Notes under the pieces: generated by a model
Told to the model about the DNA's origin: nothing
The model's database searches: none
The model's input: the letters and a program-made list of their open reading frames with translations, nothing else
Program-made: the position numbers and the translations under genes
Shown: positions 15,353 through 22,663 of the stretch, piece by piece
Position numbering within the stretch: the first letter of the stretch is position 1
How the letters are laid out: every line of letters begins with the position of its first letter
Assembly: GCA_964639275.1 (NCBI GenBank)
Contig: CAZXCQ010000024.1
Location: forward strand, 1 to 34,948
Reading direction: 5' to 3'
Length of the DNA: 34,948 nt
Source of the DNA: CAZXCQ01 sp964639275
GTDB lineage: Bacteria > Desulfobacterota > DSM-4660 > Desulfatiglandales > Desulfatiglandaceae

Positions 15353-16981
15353 TTATCCCCCAAGCAGGATCTGATTCTTGAGGGATCGCGACTCTCCCGC
15401 TGCGATGACGACGATGGCCGGTCTTCCCCTGACGGGGCATTTGTTTTCACAAATCCCGCACCCCACGCACCTCTTGAGGTCCACATAGGGTAGCTTTACC
15501 CTGAGCATTTTGCCGTCAGGTCCGGCGACCACATCATCGCGAAGGTATATGGCCTTGGGTGAGGTGGGGCAGTGCTCCTCACATACAATGCAGGGGGCAT
15601 TCCCTGACCAGGGAAGACACCGCCCCCGGTCCACATAGGCCGATCCGATCCTTATGGGCCGTTTGATCTTTTCCCTGGCAGAGATCTCTCCGATGGCCCC
15701 GCTCGGGCACACACTCCCGCACAAGGTACAGGTATATTCACAATACCCGAGGGTCATGATGAGACGGGGCGTCCAGAGGCCGGCCATACCAGCCTCCGAA
15801 AGGGTGGGATTGATTGCGTTTGTCGGGCATGCCTTCATACAGAGCCCGCATCGCTGGCAGAGCGCCAAAAAGCCCTGTTCCTCTATAGCACCGGGGGGCC
15901 GGATCAGGCGGGGATCTGACACCTTGTGTATCTGGCCGTCGAGTCTTCCAAAAAGGGGAAGTGAGACCCCCGCGACCAGCCCTCCCAATACGGCACGACG
16001 GCCCATGTCAGGGGACCTGTTTCGTCTGGGCGACCATTTGAACTTGAAGGAGAGGGCACCTTCGGGACAGAGATCAAAGCAGTTAAAACAAAGGAGACAG
16101 TCGGAATTCTCCCATTCCTGATCGGGTTGGGGAGAGGCCGCCCCCTGGCAGGCCCTGGTGCAGAATTGACAGTCCGTGCACTTCCCCTTGTCCTTTTCGA
16201 GCCTCAGGATGCTAAACCTTGAGAATATCCCCAGGAGCGCCCCGAGGGGACAGAGTATCCGGCACCAAAAACGCGGTTTGATCCGGTTGAGAAAAAGGAG
16301 AAAAATAAACAGCCCCCCTATCAGCCACCCGGTCCGATAAGACTGATACCCATAACCGAATACCGGTGAAACCAGGACCTCCGCCGCATAGCTCAGGAGG
16401 TTTAGTATCTTGATGTCGCTCTGGGCCATGAGGTCAAAGACCTCTTTTATCCCAACACCCACCCCGGGGAAGACCGCCTGGGTCAACGAGCGGAAAAGGA
16501 GGGGGATCGGATCAAGCAGTCCGCCAAGGTTGACTCCCAAAAGGGCGGCAACAAGCAGGGCAATAAGCAGAAAGTACTTGACCCTGTGGGCCGGGGTCCT
16601 CTGGTTGGCAGAGATCATACGTTTTCCCTTGAGTGCGGGTCTGATGGTGCCGACCATATGGTGCAGGGTGCCAAAGGGGCATATAAAGCCACAAAAAAAA
16701 CGGCCCAAAAAGAGGGTCAGCAAGAGTATGGCCACGGCCCACAGAGAGCCCTTGATCCAGACATGCCCTGAAATAAGGGAGGTGAGCCAGACGAGGGGAT
16801 CGAGCTGAAAGAAAAAGGTTATGGGATGGTCCAACCGGATATCCTGTTCGGAGGCAAAGTCCAGCGAGTAGCGGAGGTAGATATCCTGGGGCAAACGGGT
16901 TTCGACCAGAAGGAAGAAAAAGAGGATGAGAAAGAAGGCCTGGCTTATCCTTCTTATCCAGATCAGATGCCTCGCCTTCAC
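15353..16981 (-). CDS. membrane polyferredoxin, NapH-NapG-like fusion
   Basis: A 542-residue protein in two parts. Residues 1-260 are a NapH/CcoG-like membrane domain with several hydrophobic segments and the paired motifs FCGFICPFG (96-104) and WCRILCPLG (239-247). Residues 268-515 hold many 4Fe-4S cysteine sets: CTDCQFCTRAC (268-278), CLLCFNCFDLC (295-305), CQRCGLCMKAC (375-385), Cys414/418/421/425, Cys455/464/467/471 and CVGCGICENKC (505-515). Between clusters two and three lies GRRAVLGGLVAGVSLPLFG (328-346), like the twin-arginine start of NapG, so this looks like NapH joined to NapG/MauM. It would pass electrons between the quinone pool and a periplasmic or cytoplasmic partner. It overlaps the DUF362 gene by 4 bp. 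Confidence 0.9.
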   Translation of the reverse strand: MKARHLIWIRRISQAFFLILFFFLLVETRLPQDIYLRYSLDFASEQDIRLDHPITFFFQLDPLVWLTSLISGHVWIKGSLWAVAILLLTLFLGRFFCGFICPFGTLHHMVGTIRPALKGKRMISANQRTPAHRVKYFLLIALLVAALLGVNLGGLLDPIPLLFRSLTQAVFPGVGVGIKEVFDLMAQSDIKILNLLSYAAEVLVSPVFGYGYQSYRTGWLIGGLFIFLLFLNRIKPRFWCRILCPLGALLGIFSRFSILRLEKDKGKCTDCQFCTRACQGAASPQPDQEWENSDCLLCFNCFDLCPEGALSFKFKWSPRRNRSPDMGRRAVLGGLVAGVSLPLFGRLDGQIHKVSDPRLIRPPGAIEEQGFLALCQRCGLCMKACPTNAINPTLSEAGMAGLWTPRLIMTLGYCEYTCTLCGSVCPSGAIGEISAREKIKRPIRIGSAYVDRGRCLPWSGNAPCIVCEEHCPTSPKAIYLRDDVVAGPDGKMLRVKLPYVDLKRCVGCGICENKCPVRGRPAIVVIAAGESRSLKNQILLGG

Positions 16982-17916
16982 AAGACCACCTTTTTGAGGT
17001 CCAGTCTGGCAAGGTCGGCGCTCCCGAGGCCTTGCTCTTCCCCAAGCCGGATAAAGCCTATCTGTTCGGGTCGGAGCCCAAAGAGCTCTGCGGCCCTGGC
17101 ATCTGCCGCAACCGGGTCATTGCTCAATATCAGAGAGTCCTTGACCTCCACGTCCGACTCGCTCCCGCCTGAAGGGCCGTTTCTTACCATAATCCGGGTG
17201 GCATCGATCAGGGTGATCGTGGGTTTGAAGAACCGGGCCAGATCCACGATGCTCTGGTGGATATCCTGATGAAGGGCATTTCTTCTTCCACCCACACCGC
17301 CTATCCAGTTTTTCATCCCCAGGGTCAGCTTGCTCTGGACATGGTCCTTGGCCACCGGCAGGTTGATTACCTTGTCCGCCTCCTTTAGCGGGACAAAGAC
17401 CGGCCACACATCCAGGCGGTGTCCCCCCATCTTCATGTCTCGCATCAGTGATGAGCGGGGATAGATCAAATCGGCTCCGGTCTCTTTTGCCACCATCCCT
17501 GCGCCCGTGACGGCAAAACAGCGCCTGGCATCATTGATGGTATTGTCGGCGATCCTGACCTTCCTGGCTCCTGCACCCAGGCAGAGCTCTATGACCCCCC
17601 TCATGACCTCGGGATTGGTTGTGGCTGCAAACCGGGGGGCCCTCGCCCAGGAGAGATTCGGCTTGATTACGACGACATCGCCTTTTGAGACAAATCTTTC
17701 GATCCCCCCGACGGCGTCAAATACCTTTTTTGTCAACTCCTTGACAGAGTAACCCGTTGTCTGGCCTTTCCCCTCAACCAGAAAATCCCTTTTCCCCTGA
17801 CTGGCCCAGGCCGAAAAAGGGGTCATGAGGACAGGTCCGATGGCACCGGTGATTGCTACCCCACCGGATAACCGCAGCAGTTCTTTGATCGACTCCCTTC
17901 GGGTCATCGATTCCAT
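16978..17916 (-). CDS. DUF362 protein with twin-arginine-like signal
   Basis: A 312-residue DUF362 family protein. The N-terminus has RRESIK (6-11) then a hydrophobic stretch ending near FSAWASQG, like a Tat signal. Family traits are VVVIKPNLSW, NLPVAKDHVQSKLTLGMKNW and LILSNDPVAADARAAELFG. DUF362 proteins often occur with or are fused to 4Fe-4S domains; the biochemical role is not settled. The start ATG at 17916 has AGAGAGG eight bases upstream. Its stop overlaps the polyferredoxin start, and the PfpI stop lies three bases before its own start, so the three form one transcription unit, probably a membrane-linked redox module. Confidence 0.88.
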   Translation of the reverse strand: MESMTRRESIKELLRLSGGVAITGAIGPVLMTPFSAWASQGKRDFLVEGKGQTTGYSVKELTKKVFDAVGGIERFVSKGDVVVIKPNLSWARAPRFAATTNPEVMRGVIELCLGAGARKVRIADNTINDARRCFAVTGAGMVAKETGADLIYPRSSLMRDMKMGGHRLDVWPVFVPLKEADKVINLPVAKDHVQSKLTLGMKNWIGGVGGRRNALHQDIHQSIVDLARFFKPTITLIDATRIMVRNGPSGGSESDVEVKDSLILSNDPVAADARAAELFGLRPEQIGFIRLGEEQGLGSADLARLDLKKVVL

Positions 17917-17919
17917 GGT

Positions 17920-18435
17920 TCACGCCTCTCTAATAACCGCCCTCATAAATGCGGGAAGATCATCCGGCTTTCTGCTGGTAATCAGTTTTCCGTCGACCAC
18001 CACCTCCTCGTCAACCCAATCTGCGCCTGCATGGATGAGATCGTCCTTGATGGCAAAAAAGGAGGTTGCTTTGCGGCCCTCCAGTATCTCGGCCGATGCC
18101 AGCATCCAGCCGGCGTGGCAGATGGCCGCGACCACTTTTTTTGCCTCAAAGAGGTCTTTTACCAACTGGACCATTTTTGGATAACGGCGCATGTGATCCG
18201 GTGCATAACCACCGGGGATGATGATGCCATCCAATCCCGAGGACGAGACATCATCTGCACTGGCATCCACCTTTGTGCTGGTCCCTGATTTGCCGGTGTA
18301 TTCCTCAGCGCTACCAGATCCGACCACCACCACCTGGGCCCCGGCCTCCTTTAGTCTGTAATAAGGATACCAGAATTCCAGGTCATTGAACATCTGTTCC
18401 ACCAAGATGATTATCTTTTTCCCTTCCAGTTCCAT
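17920..18435 (-). CDS. DJ-1/PfpI family protein
   Basis: A 171-residue cytosolic protein of the DJ-1/PfpI superfamily, a single flavodoxin-like domain. The nucleophile elbow AICHAGWML contains the reactive cysteine and the conserved glutamate is likely in EQMFNDLEFWYP. It is closest to the PfpI/YhbO branch, whose members act as proteases, glyoxalase-like or stress-response deglycase enzymes; which applies is unknown. AAAGGAG six bases upstream fixes the ATG at 18435. As the first gene of the unit with the DUF362 and polyferredoxin genes, it may protect against oxidative or carbonyl stress. Confidence 0.9.
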   Translation of the reverse strand: MELEGKKIIILVEQMFNDLEFWYPYYRLKEAGAQVVVVGSGSAEEYTGKSGTSTKVDASADDVSSSGLDGIIIPGGYAPDHMRRYPKMVQLVKDLFEAKKVVAAICHAGWMLASAEILEGRKATSFFAIKDDLIHAGADWVDEEVVVDGKLITSRKPDDLPAFMRAVIREA

Positions 18436-18634
18436 CGCTTGCTCCTTTCCTCATGGTGCTATGTGTTCCTGAGATAAAGACGAAACGGATTGTTCTTAGT
18501 AACCCACCCAGATCGTTTGGTCTATCTACCACAACAATGGGGCTTTTGCAATGTTGTGCCGTCTTTATTAGGGACCTAACAGGGGAGTATTTGCCCTTTT
18601 CATTATGCGAAACAATAGGGAATGCATTGCGGTC

Positions 18635-18664
18635 TTGCCATGACTCGAGCGCATGAAGTAGTAT
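18635..18664 (+). promoter_or_regulatory. candidate promoter for the HDAC-like gene
   Basis: TTGCCA (18635-18640) and TAGTAT (18659-18664) are 18 bp apart, 25 bp before the start codon at 18690. They fit a sigma-70 promoter of medium quality in the 254-bp divergent region. The match is weak enough to be chance. Confidence 0.3.
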
Positions 18665-18689
18665 GGTAGCTATTCGAAGGGAGGGGGGC

Positions 18690-19436
18690 ATGAAGGTATT
18701 TTTCCACGATAAGTTCTATCAGGTTTACTCGTCTGATCCGGCGGCGGCGGCTGGCCGGATCGAGGCGATTGTGGCGGTAATCGGCGAGAGGGTGGATTTT
18801 GTTCCGGCCCAGCCTGCTTCAGAATCTGACATAGCCCTGACGCACACCGCGTCCCATATCCACAGGGTAAGACAGGAAGGGGTCTATGAGGTGGCCGCAC
18901 TCGCCGCAGGCGGGGCGATCCAGACAGCCGATCTGGCCCTAAAAGAGCCCTGCTTTGGGCTGATTCGACCTCCTGGCCACCACGCCTCTTCAGGGAGTGC
19001 CTGGGGATTCTGTTATTTTAACAACATGGCCATCGCACTGGAACATCTCAGACGGGAGGGAAAGATCAACACCGCCTATGTCCTGGACATCGACCTCCAT
19101 TTCGGAGATGGCACGGTTAACATATTAAAGGACAAGGAATATGTGGTTGTGCACAATGTGGCTGCCTGTGAGCGTAAGGCATACCTGGCCGAAGTCAGAG
19201 ACGAGATGGAGGAGTGCGAGACAGATATCATCGCCATATCAGCAGGCTTTGATAACCATGAGGATGACTGGGGGGGCACACTACAAACCGATGACTTTCG
19301 CGAGATCGGGAGAATGGTCCTGGGTGCCGCAAAAAGGAATCGTGGCGGGTGTTTTGCCATCCTCGAGGGGGGCTACAATCACAAGGTCCTGGGCCAGAAT
19401 GTCATGGCCCTCATCGAAGGATTGGCGGGGGATTGA
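18690..19436 (+). CDS. histone-deacetylase-like amidohydrolase
   Basis: A 248-residue zinc amidohydrolase of the arginase/HDAC superfamily, likely to remove acyl groups from lysine, polyamine or another small amine. Motifs are RPPGHHA with His97/His98, GFCYFNN (106-112), DIDLHFGDGT with zinc ligands Asp135 and His137, the third ligand Asp188 in SAGFDNHEDDWGG, and the catalytic tyrosine in LEGGYN. It is shorter than the common 300-370 residues, because the segment between VVVHN and the SAGFD motif is compact; all catalytic residues remain. The start at 18690 has GGGAGGGG directly upstream. The lipid kinase gene begins one base after its stop. Confidence 0.92.
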   Translation: MKVFFHDKFYQVYSSDPAAAAGRIEAIVAVIGERVDFVPAQPASESDIALTHTASHIHRVRQEGVYEVAALAAGGAIQTADLALKEPCFGLIRPPGHHASSGSAWGFCYFNNMAIALEHLRREGKINTAYVLDIDLHFGDGTVNILKDKEYVVVHNVAACERKAYLAEVRDEMEECETDIIAISAGFDNHEDDWGGTLQTDDFREIGRMVLGAAKRNRGGCFAILEGGYNHKVLGQNVMALIEGLAGD

Positions 19437-19437
19437 T

Positions 19438-20367
19438 TTGAAAAACAAGCGGATCACCTTTGTGGTCAACCCCAACTCGGCCAACGGCCTTACCGGCAAA
19501 GAATGGCCGCATATCCAGGCCAGGGCAAGGGATCGACTGGGTTCGTTTGAAACGCGAATAACAGCCGGGCCGGGCGATGCCACCCGGCTTGCCCGTGAGG
19601 CCGTGGTTTCAGGGGCTGACATCGTGGTATGCACCGGCGGGGATGGGACCCTAAATGAGGTCATAAATGGCCTCATGGACAAAGAGGGATTGTGGCGGCG
19701 GGATCTCCTGCTGGGGTATATCCCCCGGGGCACAGGATGCGATCTTATCCGGACCGTCCACATCCCCAGGGATCTTGACAGGGCCCTGGAGAATATCTGT
19801 GCCTGCCGATCCCGCCGCATAGACCTGGGAAGGTTTACTTTTCAGGATCATGAGGGGCGCACCTCCTCTCGCCATTTTCACAATGTCCTCAGTTTTGGTC
19901 TCGGCGGGGAGGTGGATGAGAGGGTCAACAGGACCACCAAGGTATTTGGCGGGTTTGTGTCGTTTATATGGGCTACCCTCATCTCCATCCTGCTCTACAA
20001 TACCAAACAGATACGCCTCAGGATAGACGATATATTTGACGAGGAGGTCACGAGCTGGAATGTGGCCGTTGCAAATGGCCAATATCATGGCGGCGGCATG
20101 CACGTGGCCCCCGGCGCCTCCATAGACGACGGCGTCTTTCAGGTGACAGCCATCGGCGACCTGAGCAAACCCGCGGTCTTTTGGAACCTGCCAAGATTGT
20201 ACAACGGCACCATCTATGAGCACAAGAAGATCAAAAGGGTGACCGGGAGGCGTATAGAGGCCTCTTCACCACACAAGGTCCTCCTGGATATGGATGGAGA
20301 ACAACCCGGACAACTGCCCGTTGTCATCGAAGTGCTTCCCGCTGCCCTCCCGATTATCTGTGAATGA
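19438..20367 (+). CDS. diacylglycerol/sphingosine-kinase family lipid kinase
   Basis: A 309-residue lipid kinase of the YegS/DgkB (DAGK catalytic) family, which phosphorylates a lipid hydroxyl with ATP. The opening VVNPNSANGLTGKEWP and the nucleotide motif CTGGDGTLNEVINGL (GGDGT at 67-71) are typical, followed by IPRGTGCDLIRT and a C-terminal beta-domain with NGQYHGGGMHVAPGAS. I chose TTG at 19438: it lies one base after the HDAC-like stop with GGCGGGGG just upstream, and the protein homology begins right there. An upstream in-frame extension inside the HDAC gene is antisense-like noise. Translation is probably coupled to the HDAC-like gene. Confidence 0.9.
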   Translation: MKNKRITFVVNPNSANGLTGKEWPHIQARARDRLGSFETRITAGPGDATRLAREAVVSGADIVVCTGGDGTLNEVINGLMDKEGLWRRDLLLGYIPRGTGCDLIRTVHIPRDLDRALENICACRSRRIDLGRFTFQDHEGRTSSRHFHNVLSFGLGGEVDERVNRTTKVFGGFVSFIWATLISILLYNTKQIRLRIDDIFDEEVTSWNVAVANGQYHGGGMHVAPGASIDDGVFQVTAIGDLSKPAVFWNLPRLYNGTIYEHKKIKRVTGRRIEASSPHKVLLDMDGEQPGQLPVVIEVLPAALPIICE

Positions 20368-20421
20368 TCCTTCAGGACGGGCCGTAAGAGGAAATTCAGG
20401 GGATGGACCATTATCGGGCAA

Positions 20422-20736
20422 ATGGGTCACAGATTTAGAAAGACCAATCATCTGGCCATAGCGGGGTTTCTATTACCCTTTGTGGCCGCGGCAGTGACGG
20501 GCGCCTTTCTCCTCATTGTGGGGGAGGGCTTTAGATCGCCTGAATTTCTGGTACCTTACCTCACTATTATCCCCATGATCCTCGTACTGGGACTGTTCTC
20601 ATCTCTCAAATCGATCCCCCTGATCCCCGAACGAAATGACAAGGACTATGCCTACTCCGGTCTGACCCTGAACATCCTTTTCCTGGTCGTATACACCATT
20701 TCATTTATCTATTTTATCACCACTCCCGCCGATTAG
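20422..20736 (+). CDS. small integral membrane protein
   Basis: A 104-residue protein with three hydrophobic segments at about 12-33, 43-60 and 81-100, separated by short charged loops (PLIPERNDKDYAYSG). I do not recognise a family. The start at 20422 has only a weak GGGCAA upstream. It follows the lipid kinase by 54 bp on the same strand and precedes the mraZ promoter, so it likely ends that short operon. Confidence 0.7.
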   Translation: MGHRFRKTNHLAIAGFLLPFVAAAVTGAFLLIVGEGFRSPEFLVPYLTIIPMILVLGLFSSLKSIPLIPERNDKDYAYSGLTLNILFLVVYTISFIYFITTPAD

Positions 20737-20795
20737 ACCTCCCCTTTATTTCACGGCCGCTTGGGCGTCCCGACCAGGGCGATCTAAATTAGGCC

Positions 20796-20820
20796 AAGCT
20801 AATATTTTTTTTAGCTTTTT
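20796..20820 (+). terminator. probable intrinsic terminator before mraZ
   Basis: AAGCTAA (20796-20802) pairs with TTAGCTT (20811-20817) around a T-rich loop and is followed by a run of T. The stem is short and AT-rich, so efficiency is uncertain, but it is well placed to end the upstream transcript. Confidence 0.5.
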
Positions 20821-20833
20821 TGTCGGTTTTTTC

Positions 20834-20862
20834 TTGACAAAACCTTTTTTTGTGTCTAAAAG
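20834..20862 (+). promoter_or_regulatory. mraZ (dcw) promoter
   Basis: A consensus TTGACA (20834-20839) stands exactly 17 bp before TAAAAG (20857-20862), giving a start site near 20869 and a leader of about 40 nt before the mraZ ATG at 20908. It is the best promoter match in the window and sits directly in front of MraZ-type boxes. Confidence 0.65.
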
Positions 20863-20897
20863 TGGCACAAAGTGGGGTAATTTCCCGTGGAGTGGGG
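20863..20897 (+). promoter_or_regulatory. MraZ operator (phased TGGGN boxes)
   Basis: TGGCA at 20863, TGGGG at 20873 and TGGGG at 20893 are spaced 10 and 20 bp apart, so they face the same side of the helix. MraZ is known to bind TGGGN direct repeats with 5-bp spacers upstream of its own gene. The boxes start right after the -10 box, where binding would block transcription, so the cluster is likely autorepressed. Confidence 0.65.
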
Positions 20898-20907
20898 CAC
20901 GTGGTCT

Positions 20908-21345
20908 ATGTTTAGGGGTCGCTCAAGACACACACTGGATAGCAAAGGCCGTCTGGCCATCCCGGCCAGATTCAGGGAAGTGCTGGACCAGAAGAACGAT
21001 GATTGTCTGGTGGTCACCAATCATGACGCCTGTCTGTGGGCCTTTGCCAGGGAGGACTGGAGGGTGATCGAGGAAAGGGCGGCCAATCTCCCCATGTTTA
21101 ATTCAGCCGCCAGCAACTATCTGAGATACTTTATCTCAGGCGCAGTGGAAACTCCGGTCAAACAAGGACGAATAACACTTCCTCTCGACTTGCGAGAGAT
21201 CGCAGGCCTGAAGAAAGAGGTGGTGCTTGTCGGGGAGTTGAAACGATTTGAGATCTGGGAAAAGGAGAGGTGGGAGGAGGAGTTTCAGAGGGTTAGAGAA
21301 AGATTTCCAGAGGCCAGCCAGTCCCTTTCAGAATTAGGGATTTAG
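20908..21345 (+). CDS. mraZ: transcriptional regulator MraZ
   Basis: A 145-residue DNA-binding protein with two AbrB/SpoVT-like halves: DSKGRLAIPARFREVL near the start and KQGRITLPLDLREIAGL in the second half. In E. coli MraZ represses the division and cell-wall cluster. The ATG at 20908 begins MFRGRSRHTLDSKGR, the usual start; an in-frame GTG at 20887 lies within the operator. It is the first gene of the cluster and rsmH follows after 11 bases. Confidence 0.95.
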   Translation: MFRGRSRHTLDSKGRLAIPARFREVLDQKNDDCLVVTNHDACLWAFAREDWRVIEERAANLPMFNSAASNYLRYFISGAVETPVKQGRITLPLDLREIAGLKKEVVLVGELKRFEIWEKERWEEEFQRVRERFPEASQSLSELGI

Positions 21346-21356
21346 AAGACTCAAGA

Positions 21357-22292
21357 TTGAAGTATCTTCACAAACCGGTCCTTGTGGACGAGGTCGTTCG
21401 GTATCTGGTCGCGATCCCGGATGGGACATATGTCGACGGGACCGTTGGTACGGGCGGGCACAGCCTGGCCATTGGAATGGCCTTGGCCGGCAAAGGCCGC
21501 CTGATATGCCTGGACCTGGACCCGGATGCTGTCAGGCTTTCAAGACAGAGGCTCACCATTCTGGGGAACGGGGTCTTTGTCATCAAAGCGGGTTTTTCAG
21601 AGCTGGACAGGGTCTTAGGAGACCTGAGCGTCGGGAGGGTTGAGGGTGTCTTGTTGGACCTGGGGATGTCCTCCTATCAGCTTGAGAGGTCGGGGAGGGG
21701 TTTCAGTTTTACCCGACAGGAGCCTCTCGACATGAGGATGGATCCCGAAACAGTGCTGACGGCACATGATCTTATTCACAACCTCACTGAAAGAGACCTT
21801 GAGAGAATACTAAAGGATTACGGCGAGGAAAGGAGGGCCAAATCAATTGTCAGGGCCGTAGTAAAAGCGCGCGCGACACAGCCTATCGAGACTTCCTGGC
21901 AGTTAGCAGAGCTGATTAAATCGGTTTTTCCTCCGTCATTTCGATCTAGGGCCAGACATCCCGCTACCAGAGCGTTTCAGGCCCTGAGGATTGCAGTCAA
22001 CGCAGAGCTGCAGAACCTGGAGACATTCCTAGAAAAGATTCCAACTTTGATGGTCAAGGGGGGCAGATTAGTTGTTCTTTCCTATCATTCACTTGAAGAC
22101 AGGCTCGTCAAACAGGCCATGATGAACTGGGAGCAGGGATGTACATGCCCCCCTGATTTTCCCGAGTGCGTCTGTGGAAAGGTCCCCCTTTTTAGACGGC
22201 TTTTCAAAAGGGGGCTCAGGCCGAACCAGCGAGAGATTGAGGAGAACCCAAGGGCTCGCAGCGCCATACTGAGAGCTGCAGAAAGGATCTAG
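21357..22292 (+). CDS. rsmH: 16S rRNA C1402 N4-methyltransferase RsmH (MraW)
   Basis: A 311-residue SAM-dependent methyltransferase for N4 of C1402 in 16S rRNA. The family start HKPVLVDEVVRYL, the SAM loop DGTVGTGGHS, LLDLGMSSYQLE, the substrate motif SRARHPATRAFQALRIAVN and SYHSLEDRLVK are all present. A cysteine patch CTCPPDFPECVCGK near residues 262-275 is typical. Translation likely starts at TTG 21357, as homology begins at once; no better start is near. The gene sits between mraZ and ftsL as in most bacteria. Confidence 0.96.
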   Translation: MKYLHKPVLVDEVVRYLVAIPDGTYVDGTVGTGGHSLAIGMALAGKGRLICLDLDPDAVRLSRQRLTILGNGVFVIKAGFSELDRVLGDLSVGRVEGVLLDLGMSSYQLERSGRGFSFTRQEPLDMRMDPETVLTAHDLIHNLTERDLERILKDYGEERRAKSIVRAVVKARATQPIETSWQLAELIKSVFPPSFRSRARHPATRAFQALRIAVNAELQNLETFLEKIPTLMVKGGRLVVLSYHSLEDRLVKQAMMNWEQGCTCPPDFPECVCGKVPLFRRLFKRGLRPNQREIEENPRARSAILRAAERI

Positions 22293-22294
22293 GC

Positions 22295-22663
22295 ATGACA
22301 AGGCGAGAAAGGGTCTCAAAGATGGTCGGGTCACGCAACGGTAAGACAGGGGTGCGGATCAATAACTCGAGACCAAAGAGTCGCCGGTTTTATGTGACCC
22401 GAAAACAGGTCTTTTTGATCATCTTTATGCTTTTTGTGTTTACGGGGAGCAGCATCGGGTATGTCTGGTCAAATTTTCAAAGCACACGGATCGGTTATGA
22501 CCTGAGTCAATTGAAGCGGGAAGAAATGAAACTGAAGGAGGAAAACCAGAGACTGAGGCTGGAACTGGCAATACTAAAATCACCCCAGAGACTTGAGACT
22601 CAGGCAGTTGAGCGCTTGGGCCTGAGACAGCCGACTCCTGAACAGATAGTCGTCTTGCAATGA
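22295..22663 (+). CDS. ftsL: cell division protein FtsL
   Basis: A 122-residue bitopic membrane protein. A basic cytoplasmic segment of about 38 residues is followed by one membrane helix (about 39-59, VFLIIFMLFVFTGSSIGYVW) and a periplasmic leucine-rich coiled coil (65-95), then RLGLRQPTPEQIVVL, typical of FtsL/DivIC proteins. FtsL bridges FtsQ, FtsB and FtsI in the divisome. Sequence conservation is low in this family, so position between rsmH and ftsI is part of the evidence. The stop overlaps the ftsI start as ATGA. Confidence 0.88.
   Translation: MTRRERVSKMVGSRNGKTGVRINNSRPKSRRFYVTRKQVFLIIFMLFVFTGSSIGYVWSNFQSTRIGYDLSQLKREEMKLKEENQRLRLELAILKSPQRLETQAVERLGLRQPTPEQIVVLQ

Noticed and set aside
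19141..19437. N-terminal extension of the lipid kinase frame
   Set aside because: It overlaps the HDAC-like gene in another frame; lipid-kinase homology begins just after the TTG at 19438.
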